This document shows positions 1-7,756 of a DNA stretch of 64,000 bases, one piece after another. The stretch is from Clostridia bacterium (lineage in GTDB: Bacteria; Bacillota; Clostridia; Oscillospirales; Butyricicoccaceae): the NCBI GenBank assembly GCA_017455565.1, contig JAFSZV010000010.1, positions 1-64,000 of the forward strand. The letters are read 5' to 3'. Each line of letters starts with the position of its first letter. The first letter of the stretch is position 1. Under the pieces are notes generated by a model. The model was given only the letters and a program-made list of their open reading frames with translations. It had not been told where the DNA came from and ran no database searches. Position numbers and translations under genes: made by a program.

Positions 1-205
1 CTGACTTTCCTACGGACGTAAAAGCCCTTGGAGGCGAAGGTCAGACCATTACCTCGCTATTCTAACAGTTTAGGCAATGAGATGTCCCATGCCTATGGCT
101 GGCTGCCATAAATCAAGGGGCAAATATATAGTAACAGGAGGACAAGTCATCCAATAATACGATCTGCCATCCATTGAACGGAATGCGGACGGCTCCCTCC
201 CCCGC

Positions 206-742
206 ATGATGCCCGCACAGCGCAAGCGGGCCAACGCCCTCATCCGGAAAGCCTGCTGCAATTACGACAATGGCAACTGCCTTCTATTGGATGACGGCGA
301 ACCGTGCCTCTGTCCGCAAAGCATCTCCTATTCGGTCTGCTGCAAACGGAAGTACATCCCCACATGGCTGTTCAAGCAGTCCGTCAGCCTTATCAAGCAG
401 CAGAAAGCCATCGAGCAGTCTATCTCCGAGATCACCATGATGAACGCCGGGAAGAAGAAAGAGGAAGCCCTTACGTTACTTAACAAGTTCTTTCCCCGGT
501 TGGAGGCCCATTTGGGGCAGGTGAAGAAGTACCAAGCCACGATTGACTATCTGACGCAGGAGAACACGGGACTGAAAGAAAAGGTCGCCGACCAAACCAG
601 CATCCGAAAAAAGCTGGAGGCGGCCCGGCTCAAACAGGAGAACGAACAGCTCCGGGCGCTGGTAGCAAAAATCCCGCCGGAGGTCCGGCGGGAAATCCAG
701 CAGCGGCACGCGCCGCAGAAAGGAAGGGAAGAACGAGATTGA
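206..742 (+). pseudogene. Chimeric mobile-element ORF: Cys-rich VLP start, coiled-coil tail
   Basis: The first ~45 residues match the Cys-rich VLP family found beside mobilization genes (CCNYDNGNCLLLDDGEPC, then SISYSVCCK). Family-like sequence continues upstream of this ATG (YDLPSIERNADGSLPR) as far as a TAA at 155-157, so the natural N-terminus appears cut by a stop. After CCK the family's usual WFR...VLP segment is missing. Instead there is a lysine/glutamate-rich coiled coil (LKEKVADQTSIRKKLEAARL) resembling the C-terminal tail of plasmid recombination or Mob relaxases. I infer a deletion fusion of two genes of a decayed element. It may still be translated, but function is unlikely. The 205 bases before it hold no gene I can support beyond a possible 20-codon C-terminus ending at 65. 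Confidence 0.5.
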
Positions 743-781
743 TTTGCACCTTGAAAACTGAATATTCTGGAGATACCCACC

Positions 782-958
782 ATGTCCGATAAGGAAGTCA
801 GAAAGGAGCCTCACGACATTGAGCTTCCGCAGGCGATCATAGATTCCTTTGCACGGTTCCTCGTTCCAGAGATACGGAAGTACTATGAAAGCGAACAGGG
901 GCAAAGGGAGTTTGAGGAATGGTTGGAGGAACAAGAGCGGAAAGAAGATAACAAATAA
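782..958 (+). CDS. Small acidic mobile-element protein, 58 aa
   Basis: The ATG lies 39 bases after the chimeric gene and the stop overlaps the start of a strong terminator. The product is acidic and helical (FARFLVPEIRKYYESEQGQ, then EEWLEEQERKEDNK) with no signal peptide or membrane segment. Similar short ORFs sit next to relaxase and recombinase genes of Firmicutes mobilizable elements, from memory; no biochemical role is known to me. It appears to be the last gene of the remnant element left of the prophage. Confidence 0.6.
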   Translation: MSDKEVRKEPHDIELPQAIIDSFARFLVPEIRKYYESEQGQREFEEWLEEQERKEDNK

Positions 959-997
959 AACAGAGGGTCAAGGCGCAAAACCTTGACCCTCTGTTTT
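957..997 (+). terminator. Rho-independent terminator
   Basis: Perfect 17-bp arms (AAAACAGAGGGTCAAGG and its complement) surround a 7-base loop, flanked by A and T runs, so it should work in both directions. It ends the 58-aa gene. It lies ~70 bases beyond the left copy of the ssrA 3' end, so it could also have ended ssrA transcription before the prophage inserted. Confidence 0.85.
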
Positions 998-1068
998 CGC
1001 GTTGACATTACAGCCACACCAGCTCGGCGAAACCGCCGCGGAAATAATAGGTGTTCGTGCAATGTCCG

Positions 1069-1096
1069 TTTGGTGGAGGCGAGGGGAATCGAACCC
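1069..1096. repeat. Prophage attachment site, left copy (distal from ssrA)
   Basis: 28 bases identical to 33027-33054, covering the T-arm and acceptor end of tmRNA (GGTGGAGGCGAGGGGAATCG and flanks). Identity breaks on both sides (G versus C before it, A versus C after it), which defines the crossover core. This copy is a detached fragment of ssrA and does not complete a tmRNA. Confidence 0.95.
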
Positions 1097-1266
1097 ATCA
1101 ACAGGGTGTCTCCGCGCCTTTGAAATCAAGGATCGCAGCGCGGCGTGTGTCTTTAACGTGTGCCTTTGGCGGTGAGCAGCTGCTCCACGTGGGTGGAGAG
1201 ACTGATCCCGGCGCGCTGGGCGGCGGGAGCCCGAGAGAGGGCGCTCCCGTTAGACCATTTTGCCAG

Positions 1267-1368
1267 TCAGCGGATCAGCCCGGTGAGCTCGGCCATCATG
1301 CGGCGGACGTAGGTGGGGCACTCCCTCTCACCCAACGCCCATCCCTGCACGGTGCACAGCGGGACACC
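1267..1368 (-). pseudogene. C-terminal remnant of a small helix-turn-helix protein
   Basis: About 33 codons on the minus strand read VPLCTVQGWALGERECPTYV and RRMMAELTGLIR before a TGA. This resembles the end of small XRE-type proteins (pattern RTVQNWE-G--CPEYV). No N-terminal half is present: the frame runs directly into the late-operon terminator. The same frame after the stop continues with AAQRAGISLSTHVEQLL, which may be a second fragment or chance. The interval 1097-1405 otherwise contains only hairpins. Confidence 0.35.
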
Positions 1369-1373
1369 GAAAA

Positions 1374-1401
1374 AATCCCTCGGGAGATCTCCCGAGGGAT
1401 T
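1374..1401 (-). terminator. Late-operon terminator of the prophage
   Basis: A perfect 28-bp palindrome (AATCCCTCGGGAGA and its complement) is followed on the minus strand by a run of T. It lies 4 bases after the last lytic gene and so ends the long leftward late transcript. Confidence 0.85.
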
Positions 1402-1405
1402 AAAG

Positions 1406-1741
1406 TTATTGCCGCAGCGGCAGATCGTTGACGGCCTCCATCAGCACATTGAGGTCGCCGTTGCCGCCGAGGCCGTCGTGGTAGCTTTTATGCATCTCGT
1501 TGAGGAGCCGGCGATCGTCAAAGTCGATCTCGCCCTCCCGCAAAAAGGCCTGGCCCAAAAATCGGATCCGATCGTAGAGCACCCACTTGAGCGCCACTTT
1601 GACGGCTGCCATGTCGCTGCTCTCCCGATCCTCCGTTATGTCCTTCCGGCGGCGGCGCTCCCGGAGGGACTCCCCCACTTGATTGATCAGGGCAGCACCT
1701 GCGGCGCCTCCCACGATTGCCAGCAGGATCTGATACCACAT
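1406..1741 (-). CDS. Phage membrane protein, holin-like, 111 aa
   Basis: One N-terminal hydrophobic segment (MWYQILLAIVGGAAGAALIN) is followed by a basic stretch (RERRRRKD) and a soluble tail with YDRIRFLGQAFL and MHKSYHDGLGGNG. This tail is common to small proteins at the end of Firmicutes phage lysis cassettes, some annotated as holins. The ATG at 1741 is chosen because AGGAGG lies 8 bases upstream; the ATG at 1747 is too close. It is the last gene of the late operon, 13 bases after the lysin. A holin, antiholin or spanin-like role is possible; the sequence does not decide. Confidence 0.7.
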   Translation of the reverse strand: MWYQILLAIVGGAAGAALINQVGESLRERRRRKDITEDRESSDMAAVKVALKWVLYDRIRFLGQAFLREGEIDFDDRRLLNEMHKSYHDGLGGNGDLNVLMEAVNDLPLRQ

Positions 1742-1754
1742 AGGCATCGCCTCC

Positions 1755-2483
1755 TCATCCTTGCTTTGACAGCAGATAATAGCGCGGGCTGCGGCCCACG
1801 CAGTCGGTGTCCAAATCGGACACAGACGCAAAGATCAGATCCCCGGACACGGAGACCTTTTTCCGGCGGGCGGCGGAGCTGTATTTGCCGGCATAGAGGC
1901 CGGAGTCGGCAATGCAGAGCCTGCCGTCCAGCTCGCCCAGGATGGCCATGTAGTGGCCGCCGGTGGAAAAGAGCCCGCGCCCCGCCGTGTTGCAGATGGC
2001 CACGCCGCCGGACGCCAGATGGGCCCGCAGCTCGGCCGCGCTGGACGTCTGTCTGCAGATCACGCGATAAGCGATCTCGAGCTTTTCGGTCAGCCGGCGC
2101 ATGTCGGTCCCGCCGGGCACCCTCGCGCCCCAGGCGCGGGAAAACTGGGCCATGGTGGCCACGGGGACGCGGACGCCGATCAGCGCGCCCAGGGCGTTTA
2201 CGGCGGCGCAGACGCCGCAGCCGCCGCTTTTGACGGTGGCCTGCTCGTAACCCGGGGCCGGGTAAGGGATGGAGGCGTAATCATTTTGGTTTACTAAAAA
2301 GCCCCGGAGCTCCCGCAGCCAGCGCGTCTTCGGCCCGCGGGAGGTGGGATAGGTCACCGGCCAGAGGCCGGAGAGCGTACGCGGCCCCAGCTCGCAGAGA
2401 TCCCCGGCGTCGATGTAGCTTTTTGGATCGGCCGCGCCGGTGGCCTGGAGGACGGAGATCCGCCGAAAGGCCATGACCCTCAT
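1755..2483 (-). CDS. Phage endolysin, C39-like cysteine peptidase
   Basis: 242 aa, with a papain/C39-type catalytic set visible: SGGCGVCAAVNALG (Cys89), GGHYMAILGE (His177) and IADSG (Asp193). It is expected to cleave peptidoglycan cross-bridges or stem peptides at the end of the lytic cycle. Its ATG overlaps the holin stop (ATGA), which supports a lysis role. There is no signal peptide, so release should depend on the holin. The first ~75 residues are of unknown type and there is no SH3 or LysM domain. One dispersed 17-bp inverted repeat encodes VSDLDT about 20 residues before the C-terminus. Confidence 0.8.
   Translation of the reverse strand: MRVMAFRRISVLQATGAADPKSYIDAGDLCELGPRTLSGLWPVTYPTSRGPKTRWLRELRGFLVNQNDYASIPYPAPGYEQATVKSGGCGVCAAVNALGALIGVRVPVATMAQFSRAWGARVPGGTDMRRLTEKLEIAYRVICRQTSSAAELRAHLASGGVAICNTAGRGLFSTGGHYMAILGELDGRLCIADSGLYAGKYSSAARRKKVSVSGDLIFASVSDLDTDCVGRSPRYYLLSKQG
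1807..1823 (+). repeat. Dispersed 17-bp inverted repeat, copy 1
   Basis: GTGTCCAAATCGGACAC, exact consensus with arms GTGTCC/GGACAC, near the 3' end of the lysin gene. Identical to copies 2, 4 and 6. Proposed binding site for the prophage ParB. Confidence 0.85.
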
Positions 2484-2890
2484 TCGGACGCCCCCTCCTC
2501 CTCGTTGTAGACCAGAGCCTCATAGCAGGGCTCGGCGGTCTGATCGACCTCCGGCAGCGCCAGCAGCTCGCCGATGCCGGCACCGTGATTAAACTCGCAG
2601 ACGACGGATTCAATAAGCGTGTTCATTTCCAGCTCCGAAATGGGGATGCCCTTTTCCTGCAGCATGGCCACGATGCCCTCCTGCGCCTTTTTCAGCTTTT
2701 CGGGGCCGCTGAGGTCGTAGTAGAGCTGCTCCACCGCCTTGACACAGGTCCGGGCCACGTCGCGTTTGGTCCGGTTGTCCAAATACCGCTGGCACATGGC
2801 CTTGATCTGCATGCCGAGCCAACCGGCGACGGCGGTAAACACCGCCATGATGATGGGGATGATGTAAGTCACAAAGATTTCGCGATTCAT
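2480..2890 (-). CDS. Phage holin, LLH family
   Basis: 136 aa with one N-terminal membrane segment (FVTYIIPIIMAVFTAVAGWL) and a charged helical domain (KRDVARTCVKAVEQLYYDL, KLKKAQEGIVAMLQEKGI). This is the layout of the LL-H phage holin family (Pfam Phage_holin_6_1). Role: timed permeabilisation of the membrane so the lysin can reach the wall. The start has a strong ribosome site (AAGGAGGAAGAAAATG). It directly precedes and overlaps the lysin gene. Confidence 0.85.
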   Translation of the reverse strand: MNREIFVTYIIPIIMAVFTAVAGWLGMQIKAMCQRYLDNRTKRDVARTCVKAVEQLYYDLSGPEKLKKAQEGIVAMLQEKGIPISELEMNTLIESVVCEFNHGAGIGELLALPEVDQTAEPCYEALVYNEEEGASE

Positions 2891-2904
2891 TTTCTTCCTC
2901 CTTC

Positions 2905-4974
2905 TTACCACGTCACGGCCAGCACATAATCACCGGCCAGCAGCGGGTAGCCGTAGTAGACGTAAAGGTCGACACTTCCATCCGCGTTGACCCGCACAGC
3001 GCCGACGCTCCCGGTCACGCCATTCGTCCCGTCCAGCAGATTGACGGTAGGCATCGAGGTGATGGACGCGCCGCCCGTGGCCGAAGTCCTGAATTGAGCG
3101 CCCTGGTTTTCCGCGCTGCTGCCGATTTTTGCGTTTTTAGCGGCGACAAAGCCAAGCCCGATATCGGCAGATGGCGTCGTTTTGTACCACATTACGCCAA
3201 GCGAAGCATCGTTGCGGTGCTGCGCGATAACCGCCGCCAATGGGCTGGACGACGGGATCGCCGTGTACCAACTGGTGGCCGAAATTGCCTCCGTAACCGT
3301 AAAATGCGCCGTGACGCCGCCCTCCGTGTAATTGACAGGCGGATCGGCGATTACGCACACCATGTCGCCGGGCGTTTCATTTTTGGTGGAAAACCGGACA
3401 TAGGCCGCCGCCGTGATGTCCTTCATCGTGCCGGTGCCGCCGTCATAAACGGTTGTGCCGGGCGTAAAAGTAAGCGCCTCGCCCGCAACGAGCACCCCAT
3501 CAGAGATCATGCGCACAACGCGATAGGCCGCAATAAACGCATGATTAGCCCCGTAAAAACAGATGCCGCCGTTTGAGCCCTCAGCCCCCGTAAAGCCATC
3601 AAAGAAGATCTGTTTGCCTTGCGTGAACGGGATGAAACCCGTGACATTCTGCCCGCTTGCCGCCGTTTCCACGCCGGAGGAATTGAGCCTATATCCTTCC
3701 TTATAGCCCGTGCCGTTGTAAATGTTGCCCTGCTCATCCGTCGAGATCGGGATTTCATTTTCCGTTGCGGCCGTAGCCGAAGCGGTTATAACGACATTCC
3801 CCGTTACCCGCGGGATGGAGATCAAGCCGCGGTTTGCTGGATACTCTATCTCGCTGTAAACGCTCCCCTTAACGTCAACGCCGCCCATCGTGATTGCCAC
3901 GCTATCCAGCTTATAGCCGCCGCCCGGCGTGATGACGGCCTCGTAGGGCTGATACATCGGTGCGCTTGCCGCCGCATTGTCAATCGTGCAGTGTGCCAGC
4001 GTTTTCGACACCGTGACCGTCGGGACGGCCGGGGTCAGCGTTTCAGGCGTGCCGTCGATCATGGCGGCGCGGTAAGCGTTAATCTCCGTGGCGGTAAATC
4101 CCAGCGACACCGCGAAGGTGACGCACTTATCCCGAAAGGTGCTGCCGCTCAACGCCTCGATCTGCCCGATCAGATGCGCCCAATCACTGGTGCCTCCTTG
4201 ATAGTTGCCATTACGGGCCCTCTCGCTGTAAAAGCTCGTAAGCTCGTAATCCTTGTCGATGTCGCTCTGGCTCATTCCCAGCAGGCCCTCCAGCACACAT
4301 GCCAGCGTTCCGGTTCTGTCCGCGCCCATGGAGCAGTGGAAAATCACGGGCTCGCCGTGCGTAACGGCGTCAAAAACGGCCCGCAAGTTGGTGCGCCATG
4401 CCCCGGTGTCGGCAAGACTGTACATCGCGTAGCTCGGATGGCAAACATAGCGCAGTTTTCCGGGGAATGCTTCCACGTTGTCCGCGGTCAGATCCACTTC
4501 CACGCGGATTCCGAGCTGGTTGATAACCAGGTCTTCATCCGCTGCCGCAGGGTTGCCAGACCGGAACAGCAATCCATATTTTACGGTGCCGCCGTCACAG
4601 GCCCAGCCGCCCAGGTCCCTCATGTTGCTGGTGGCGCTGTTGATCCACCGCAGGCGGTCAAGGGGCTTCACCGTCCCTGCTTTGTTGGCGGTTGCAAACG
4701 GCGTTTTTACAAGCGGGATTTCGTTGTAAAACGTTACGCTGTCAACCGTTTTGCCGATCGGCTTAGTGTTGGCCGTCACTGCCGGCGTGGGCGCATAATT
4801 TTGGACATCGCTATCCGTGTAGGCCGCGCCGGTGTAATCCACCTCCGCCAGATAGCTCCGCACCGCCGCGGGGCACTGATGCCACGTAACATTTTCAATA
4901 CCAGACCCGCCGCCTCCACCGCCGCCGAGCCCTTTGCCGGCGGCATAACCCATCAAAAAATCATGATTGATCAC
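2905..4974 (-). CDS. Phage tail protein with embedded tyrosine-phosphatase domain
   Basis: 689 aa from a GTG that overlaps the preceding stop (GTGA) and follows AAGGAGG. Residues 1-26 end in a glycine run (GLGGGGGGGSG), typical of phage tail proteins. Residues ~108-300 match the Tyr_phosphatase3 type: NMRDLGGW at 117-124, GLLFRSG at 134-140, LGIRVEVDL, and the P-loop HCSMGADRTG with Cys214 and Arg220 intact. Residues ~310-415 resemble Ig-like surface repeats (YEAVITPGGGYKLDSVAITM). The rest is beta-rich and probably receptor- or glycan-binding. It lies between fibre genes and holin, so I infer a tail fibre or tip protein. An enzymatic phosphatase in that place is unusual; phosphoester removal from surface polymers or delivery into the host are both guesses. 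Confidence 0.8.
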   Translation of the reverse strand: MINHDFLMGYAAGKGLGGGGGGGSGIENVTWHQCPAAVRSYLAEVDYTGAAYTDSDVQNYAPTPAVTANTKPIGKTVDSVTFYNEIPLVKTPFATANKAGTVKPLDRLRWINSATSNMRDLGGWACDGGTVKYGLLFRSGNPAAADEDLVINQLGIRVEVDLTADNVEAFPGKLRYVCHPSYAMYSLADTGAWRTNLRAVFDAVTHGEPVIFHCSMGADRTGTLACVLEGLLGMSQSDIDKDYELTSFYSERARNGNYQGGTSDWAHLIGQIEALSGSTFRDKCVTFAVSLGFTATEINAYRAAMIDGTPETLTPAVPTVTVSKTLAHCTIDNAAASAPMYQPYEAVITPGGGYKLDSVAITMGGVDVKGSVYSEIEYPANRGLISIPRVTGNVVITASATAATENEIPISTDEQGNIYNGTGYKEGYRLNSSGVETAASGQNVTGFIPFTQGKQIFFDGFTGAEGSNGGICFYGANHAFIAAYRVVRMISDGVLVAGEALTFTPGTTVYDGGTGTMKDITAAAYVRFSTKNETPGDMVCVIADPPVNYTEGGVTAHFTVTEAISATSWYTAIPSSSPLAAVIAQHRNDASLGVMWYKTTPSADIGLGFVAAKNAKIGSSAENQGAQFRTSATGGASITSMPTVNLLDGTNGVTGSVGAVRVNADGSVDLYVYYGYPLLAGDYVLAVTW

Positions 4975-5198
4975 AGGGCAGCCTCCTTGACGCTGAACAT
5001 GGGATCCCATTTATCGTCTTCCCGGTTGTAAAAGCTCACCAGGCCGGACGATTCAACCAGCATCGACGCTTCGGCCAGATCTGCAGCATCGGCGCCGGTG
5101 GGTTTAACATCATCTTCGTGGCATGTGCCTTCCCGGTAATAGAGAAATTTCCCATCGGCAAAGCCTGCAGGCCGCTCGGTGTGCCAAAAAATGCTCAT
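4971..5198 (-). CDS. Small phage tail-region protein, 75 aa
   Basis: The product (SIFWHTERPAGFADGKFLYY, then LVSFYNREDDKWDP) has no recognised domain, signal or membrane segment. The start at 5198 is preferred over an upstream ATG because AAGGAAG lies 5-10 bases ahead of it. It overlaps the phosphatase-tail gene by four bases, so the two are probably translationally coupled. A small fibre accessory or chaperone is possible. Confidence 0.6.
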   Translation of the reverse strand: MSIFWHTERPAGFADGKFLYYREGTCHEDDVKPTGADAADLAEASMLVESSGLVSFYNREDDKWDPMFSVKEAAL

Positions 5199-5238
5199 CA
5201 AACTTCCTTCTTTCTTCAATTATTTTATTTAGCGCGTA

Positions 5239-5913
5239 TTAAGCATCATCACCAGCATCAACCGTAGTTGGATTCAGCCATTCCGTCGTGGCAACTATGA
5301 TTTCCGTGCCCGGCACTGCAATGGCGTCATAGCTGGCCACATTCCAGCTGGCCTTGCTAATTAAGCTACCTCTGTAGCGGTAACAGTTCATGCCTTGCGC
5401 CGAGAGAATCTCATTTTGCGCGTAAGATGTTTTCTTTTCAAGCATGCTGAAACCCAGAAACGAGCCGGGAAGGCCGCTCTCTGCCAGGAGATACGATTGA
5501 TAATTTGCCGTGTTCGTTACACCGTTGTTTGAGCCGATCACCATTTTCTTGACGTGAATTACCAGATAACGCCCGAACCGCCATCGGGTTTGTGACGAAG
5601 CAGCCAGGCTGCCCTCGACGCCGAGGACCGTCACCCCCTGCTTGATGTTGCTGGGGATCAGCTTTGCCTGCTCGGCGGCGTCAATGGCCACGGTGCCGGA
5701 TCCATCGTGATAGCCCTGGGGGACGGTGTAGACGCCCGCCTTGCTAACGATCGCCCCGGTGACGCCGCCGCGGTTGGGCATGGTGCCCGTGATGGCTGCG
5801 CCGGAGGCGTCGTGCGCCGTGGCCCCCGAGAGCAGGCTCCCGGCGGCCACGGTGTCGGACGTCAGATCGATGAGGGTGGTGCCGTTTGCCAGCACCACCT
5901 TATTCGCGGCCAT
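5239..5913 (-). CDS. Phage tail fibre-like protein, distal paralogue
   Basis: 224 aa. The first ~105 residues (LIDLTSDTVAAGSLLSGATA; GTMPNRGGV; YTVPQGYHDGSGTVAIDA; LGVEGS) repeat those of the next gene upstream almost motif for motif. This pattern belongs to collar or fibre repeats in Firmicutes siphoviruses. The remaining ~120 residues are unrelated and beta-rich, the likely specificity end. ATG/stop overlap with the paralogue shows tight coupling. Confidence 0.75.
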   Translation of the reverse strand: MAANKVVLANGTTLIDLTSDTVAAGSLLSGATAHDASGAAITGTMPNRGGVTGAIVSKAGVYTVPQGYHDGSGTVAIDAAEQAKLIPSNIKQGVTVLGVEGSLAASSQTRWRFGRYLVIHVKKMVIGSNNGVTNTANYQSYLLAESGLPGSFLGFSMLEKKTSYAQNEILSAQGMNCYRYRGSLISKASWNVASYDAIAVPGTEIIVATTEWLNPTTVDAGDDA

Positions 5914-6509
5914 CAGGCCGACGCGCCGATGGTCACGGTCTGACCGCCGGCGGCGTTGTCGCTATACGTCACGGTGATCGCCGCCACGGTGACCTGGGAC
6001 AGGCAGGTGTAGCCGGTGTCGGGCAGCACCACCTGCTGGGCGAAAGTGGGCGTCACGGCCTTGGCCTGCTTGTTTTCCGACTCTGAGCCGGACATCGTGC
6101 CCTCCACGCCCAGGATGGTGATGCCCTCGCGGATGTTGCCGGGGATCAGCTTGGCCTGCTCGGTGGCGTCGATGGACACCTTGCCGGAGCCGTCGTGGTA
6201 GCCCTGGGGAATGGTGTACTGACCCGTCTTGGTGGCGATCGTCCCGTTGACGCCGCCGCGGTTGGGCATGGTACCCGTCAGCTGCGCGCCCCGGGCGTGG
6301 GCCGTCTTGCCGGCGAGGATCTCACTGACGGCGGCGGTGTCGTCGGACGTGTCGCTGTCGTAATCGCATGAGCCGGTGATGGGAGCGCCGCTCTTGTCGT
6401 GGGCCGTGTAGCCGGAGAGCAGATGGGCGGCGTCGACGGTGTCGGCGGTCAGATCGATCAAGACCTCGCCGGAGGCGAGGACGACCTTGTTGTTGTAAGT
6501 GTTAGGCAT
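5913..6509 (-). CDS. Phage tail fibre-like protein, proximal paralogue
   Basis: 198 aa with the same repeat module as its neighbour (LIDLTADTVDAAHLLSGYTA, GTMPNRGGV, YTIPQGYHDGSGKVSIDA, LGVEG). It has an extra internal copy of the AHDKSGAPITGSCDYDSD type and a short C-terminus ending VTYSDNAAGGQTVTIGASA. Probably part of the same fibre or baseplate substructure, arising by tandem duplication. Confidence 0.75.
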   Translation of the reverse strand: MPNTYNNKVVLASGEVLIDLTADTVDAAHLLSGYTAHDKSGAPITGSCDYDSDTSDDTAAVSEILAGKTAHARGAQLTGTMPNRGGVNGTIATKTGQYTIPQGYHDGSGKVSIDATEQAKLIPGNIREGITILGVEGTMSGSESENKQAKAVTPTFAQQVVLPDTGYTCLSQVTVAAITVTYSDNAAGGQTVTIGASA

Positions 6510-6757
6510 TAGATTGCACCTCCGATGTAGATTGTCTTGCCGCCGGACAGATTGTCCGTGCGGGACACGGTGATGGGCTCGACCTCCACGTTGCGGGACA
6601 TCAGCTGACCCGCCGTGTAGAGCGTCGTGCCCGCAAAATCAGGCGTCACGTCGTAGGGCCCGTCGTAGGTCGCGGCGTCCGCGACCAGCGCGACGGGGAC
6701 TCCCAGACGGACCGTGACGGACATGGGCGCGCCCAGGGTGATGCGGATCTCTCTCAC
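6509..6757 (-). CDS. Small phage tail-region protein, 82 aa
   Basis: GTG start with GGAGGTG upstream; the stop abuts the next fibre gene. The C-terminus (VSRTDNLSGGKTIYIGGAI) is similar in style to the end of the following fibre protein (GGQTVTIGASA), so it probably packs in the same assembly. No catalytic motif or membrane segment. Confidence 0.65.
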   Translation of the reverse strand: MREIRITLGAPMSVTVRLGVPVALVADAATYDGPYDVTPDFAGTTLYTAGQLMSRNVEVEPITVSRTDNLSGGKTIYIGGAI

Positions 6758-7068
6758 GGGGCGAGCACCTCCCTGGACCGGCTGAGGTCGATGAGGACGG
6801 GGCCGGCCTTGCCGCCGACCACGGCGCCGGTGGCAAAGTAGACTCTCGCCTGCACCGGCTGCGCGGTGGCCAGCAGGCTAAAGGACTCCTGCTGCGTCAC
6901 CGGGAAAAGAAAAGCATGGTTTTCGGCGTCGTAGCTGCCGTCTGTCGGCCAAACCTTGCGGATGGTGCCGATCATCATCTCCACCACCGAAACATCGGCA
7001 GAGGTGACAGGCGTGCCGTCCTGATTGGTTAAATAGAAGGGGATGTAATACTGATCGCCCTGCATCAT
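6754..7068 (-). CDS. Phage structural protein, baseplate/fibre region, 104 aa
   Basis: Starts MMQGDQYYIPFYLTNQDGTP, a beta-sandwich-like opening often seen in small BppU-type or baseplate accessory proteins of Firmicutes phages. The ATG at 7068 follows AAGGAGGGATCCAC. Upstream in-frame codons cross an intergenic inverted-repeat site and are not used. It ends four bases inside the next gene. Confidence 0.65.
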   Translation of the reverse strand: MMQGDQYYIPFYLTNQDGTPVTSADVSVVEMMIGTIRKVWPTDGSYDAENHAFLFPVTQQESFSLLATAQPVQARVYFATGAVVGGKAGPVLIDLSRSREVLAP

Positions 7069-7091
7069 GTGGATCCCTCCTTTCGGGGGCG

Positions 7092-7108
7092 GTGTCCAAA
7101 TCGGACAC
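7092..7108 (+). repeat. Dispersed 17-bp inverted repeat, copy 2 (intergenic)
   Basis: GTGTCCAAATCGGACAC, exact consensus, in the 46-base gap between two tail genes, so coding cannot explain it. Confidence 0.88.
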
Positions 7109-7114
7109 CGCACA

Positions 7115-7756
7115 TCAGATCGTTTTGATGAGGCCATAGGCCTTTAGGATGCCGACAACATTATTGAGGACGTTAAGGTAATTGCTCGATGTTGCGGCGG
7201 AGTAGCCCTGATTCGCCGAGGACGTGTAGACTGTTTTTACCGTTTGCGGCGAAGCCCCAAAAAAGCCGAGACTGCTGTAAGCGGCTCCAATCCGGTGAGC
7301 TCCGTTGCCGGCGGTAAAATTATCGATGCTTGCTGCGGCAGCGTTGATGCCTTTCCACGGTAGCGATGATGTGCCAAGCGTCACGTTTTTCTGCGTTGCA
7401 CTGTCTTTCGGCGCCAGTGCCGAGGCATTGAGGCTCACCGTGCGCACGACGTTACCGGATCGGTAAGTCAGCTCAGCCAGCTCCACCGGATCAGGCTCCT
7501 CAGGCGTGTCCGGCTGGGCGGGAGCGCCCACCACGTACTCCACCACATAAGTGCCGCTGTCCGGCAGGATCTTGACGCGGTCGCCGGCGGCAAAGACCAC
7601 GGAGGTGTTGCATTTGTAATGCTTCTCACCGGCTTCGGCCTCGCCGTCGAAAATCAGGGTGACACCGTCCTCGTAGACGGCGCCCACGGTGGCAAAATTG
7701 CAGACAGGCGTCTCCTGCTCCGGCTGCTGCGCCACCATCTCGGTAATACCCTCCAT
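7115..7756 (-). CDS. Phage minor tail/fibre protein, 213 aa
   Basis: The first half is a compact beta domain (VGAVYEDGVTLIFDGEAEAG; AAGDRVKILPDSGTYVV). A proline-rich hinge (APAQPDTPEEPDPVEL) leads to a fibre-stem-like half (GTSSLPWKGINAAAASIDNF) and a C-terminal helix (YLNVLNNVVGILKAYGLI). Ribosome site AAAGGTGGTGATC. The position after the tail-tip protein suggests a baseplate or fibre subunit. Confidence 0.65.
   Translation of the reverse strand: MEGITEMVAQQPEQETPVCNFATVGAVYEDGVTLIFDGEAEAGEKHYKCNTSVVFAAGDRVKILPDSGTYVVEYVVGAPAQPDTPEEPDPVELAELTYRSGNVVRTVSLNASALAPKDSATQKNVTLGTSSLPWKGINAAAASIDNFTAGNGAHRIGAAYSSLGFFGASPQTVKTVYTSSANQGYSAATSSNYLNVLNNVVGILKAYGLIKTI

Noticed and set aside
3619-5031. 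470-codon plus-strand frame opposite the phosphatase-tail gene
   Set aside because: Shadow frame; the minus-strand protein has clear motifs and coupled starts.
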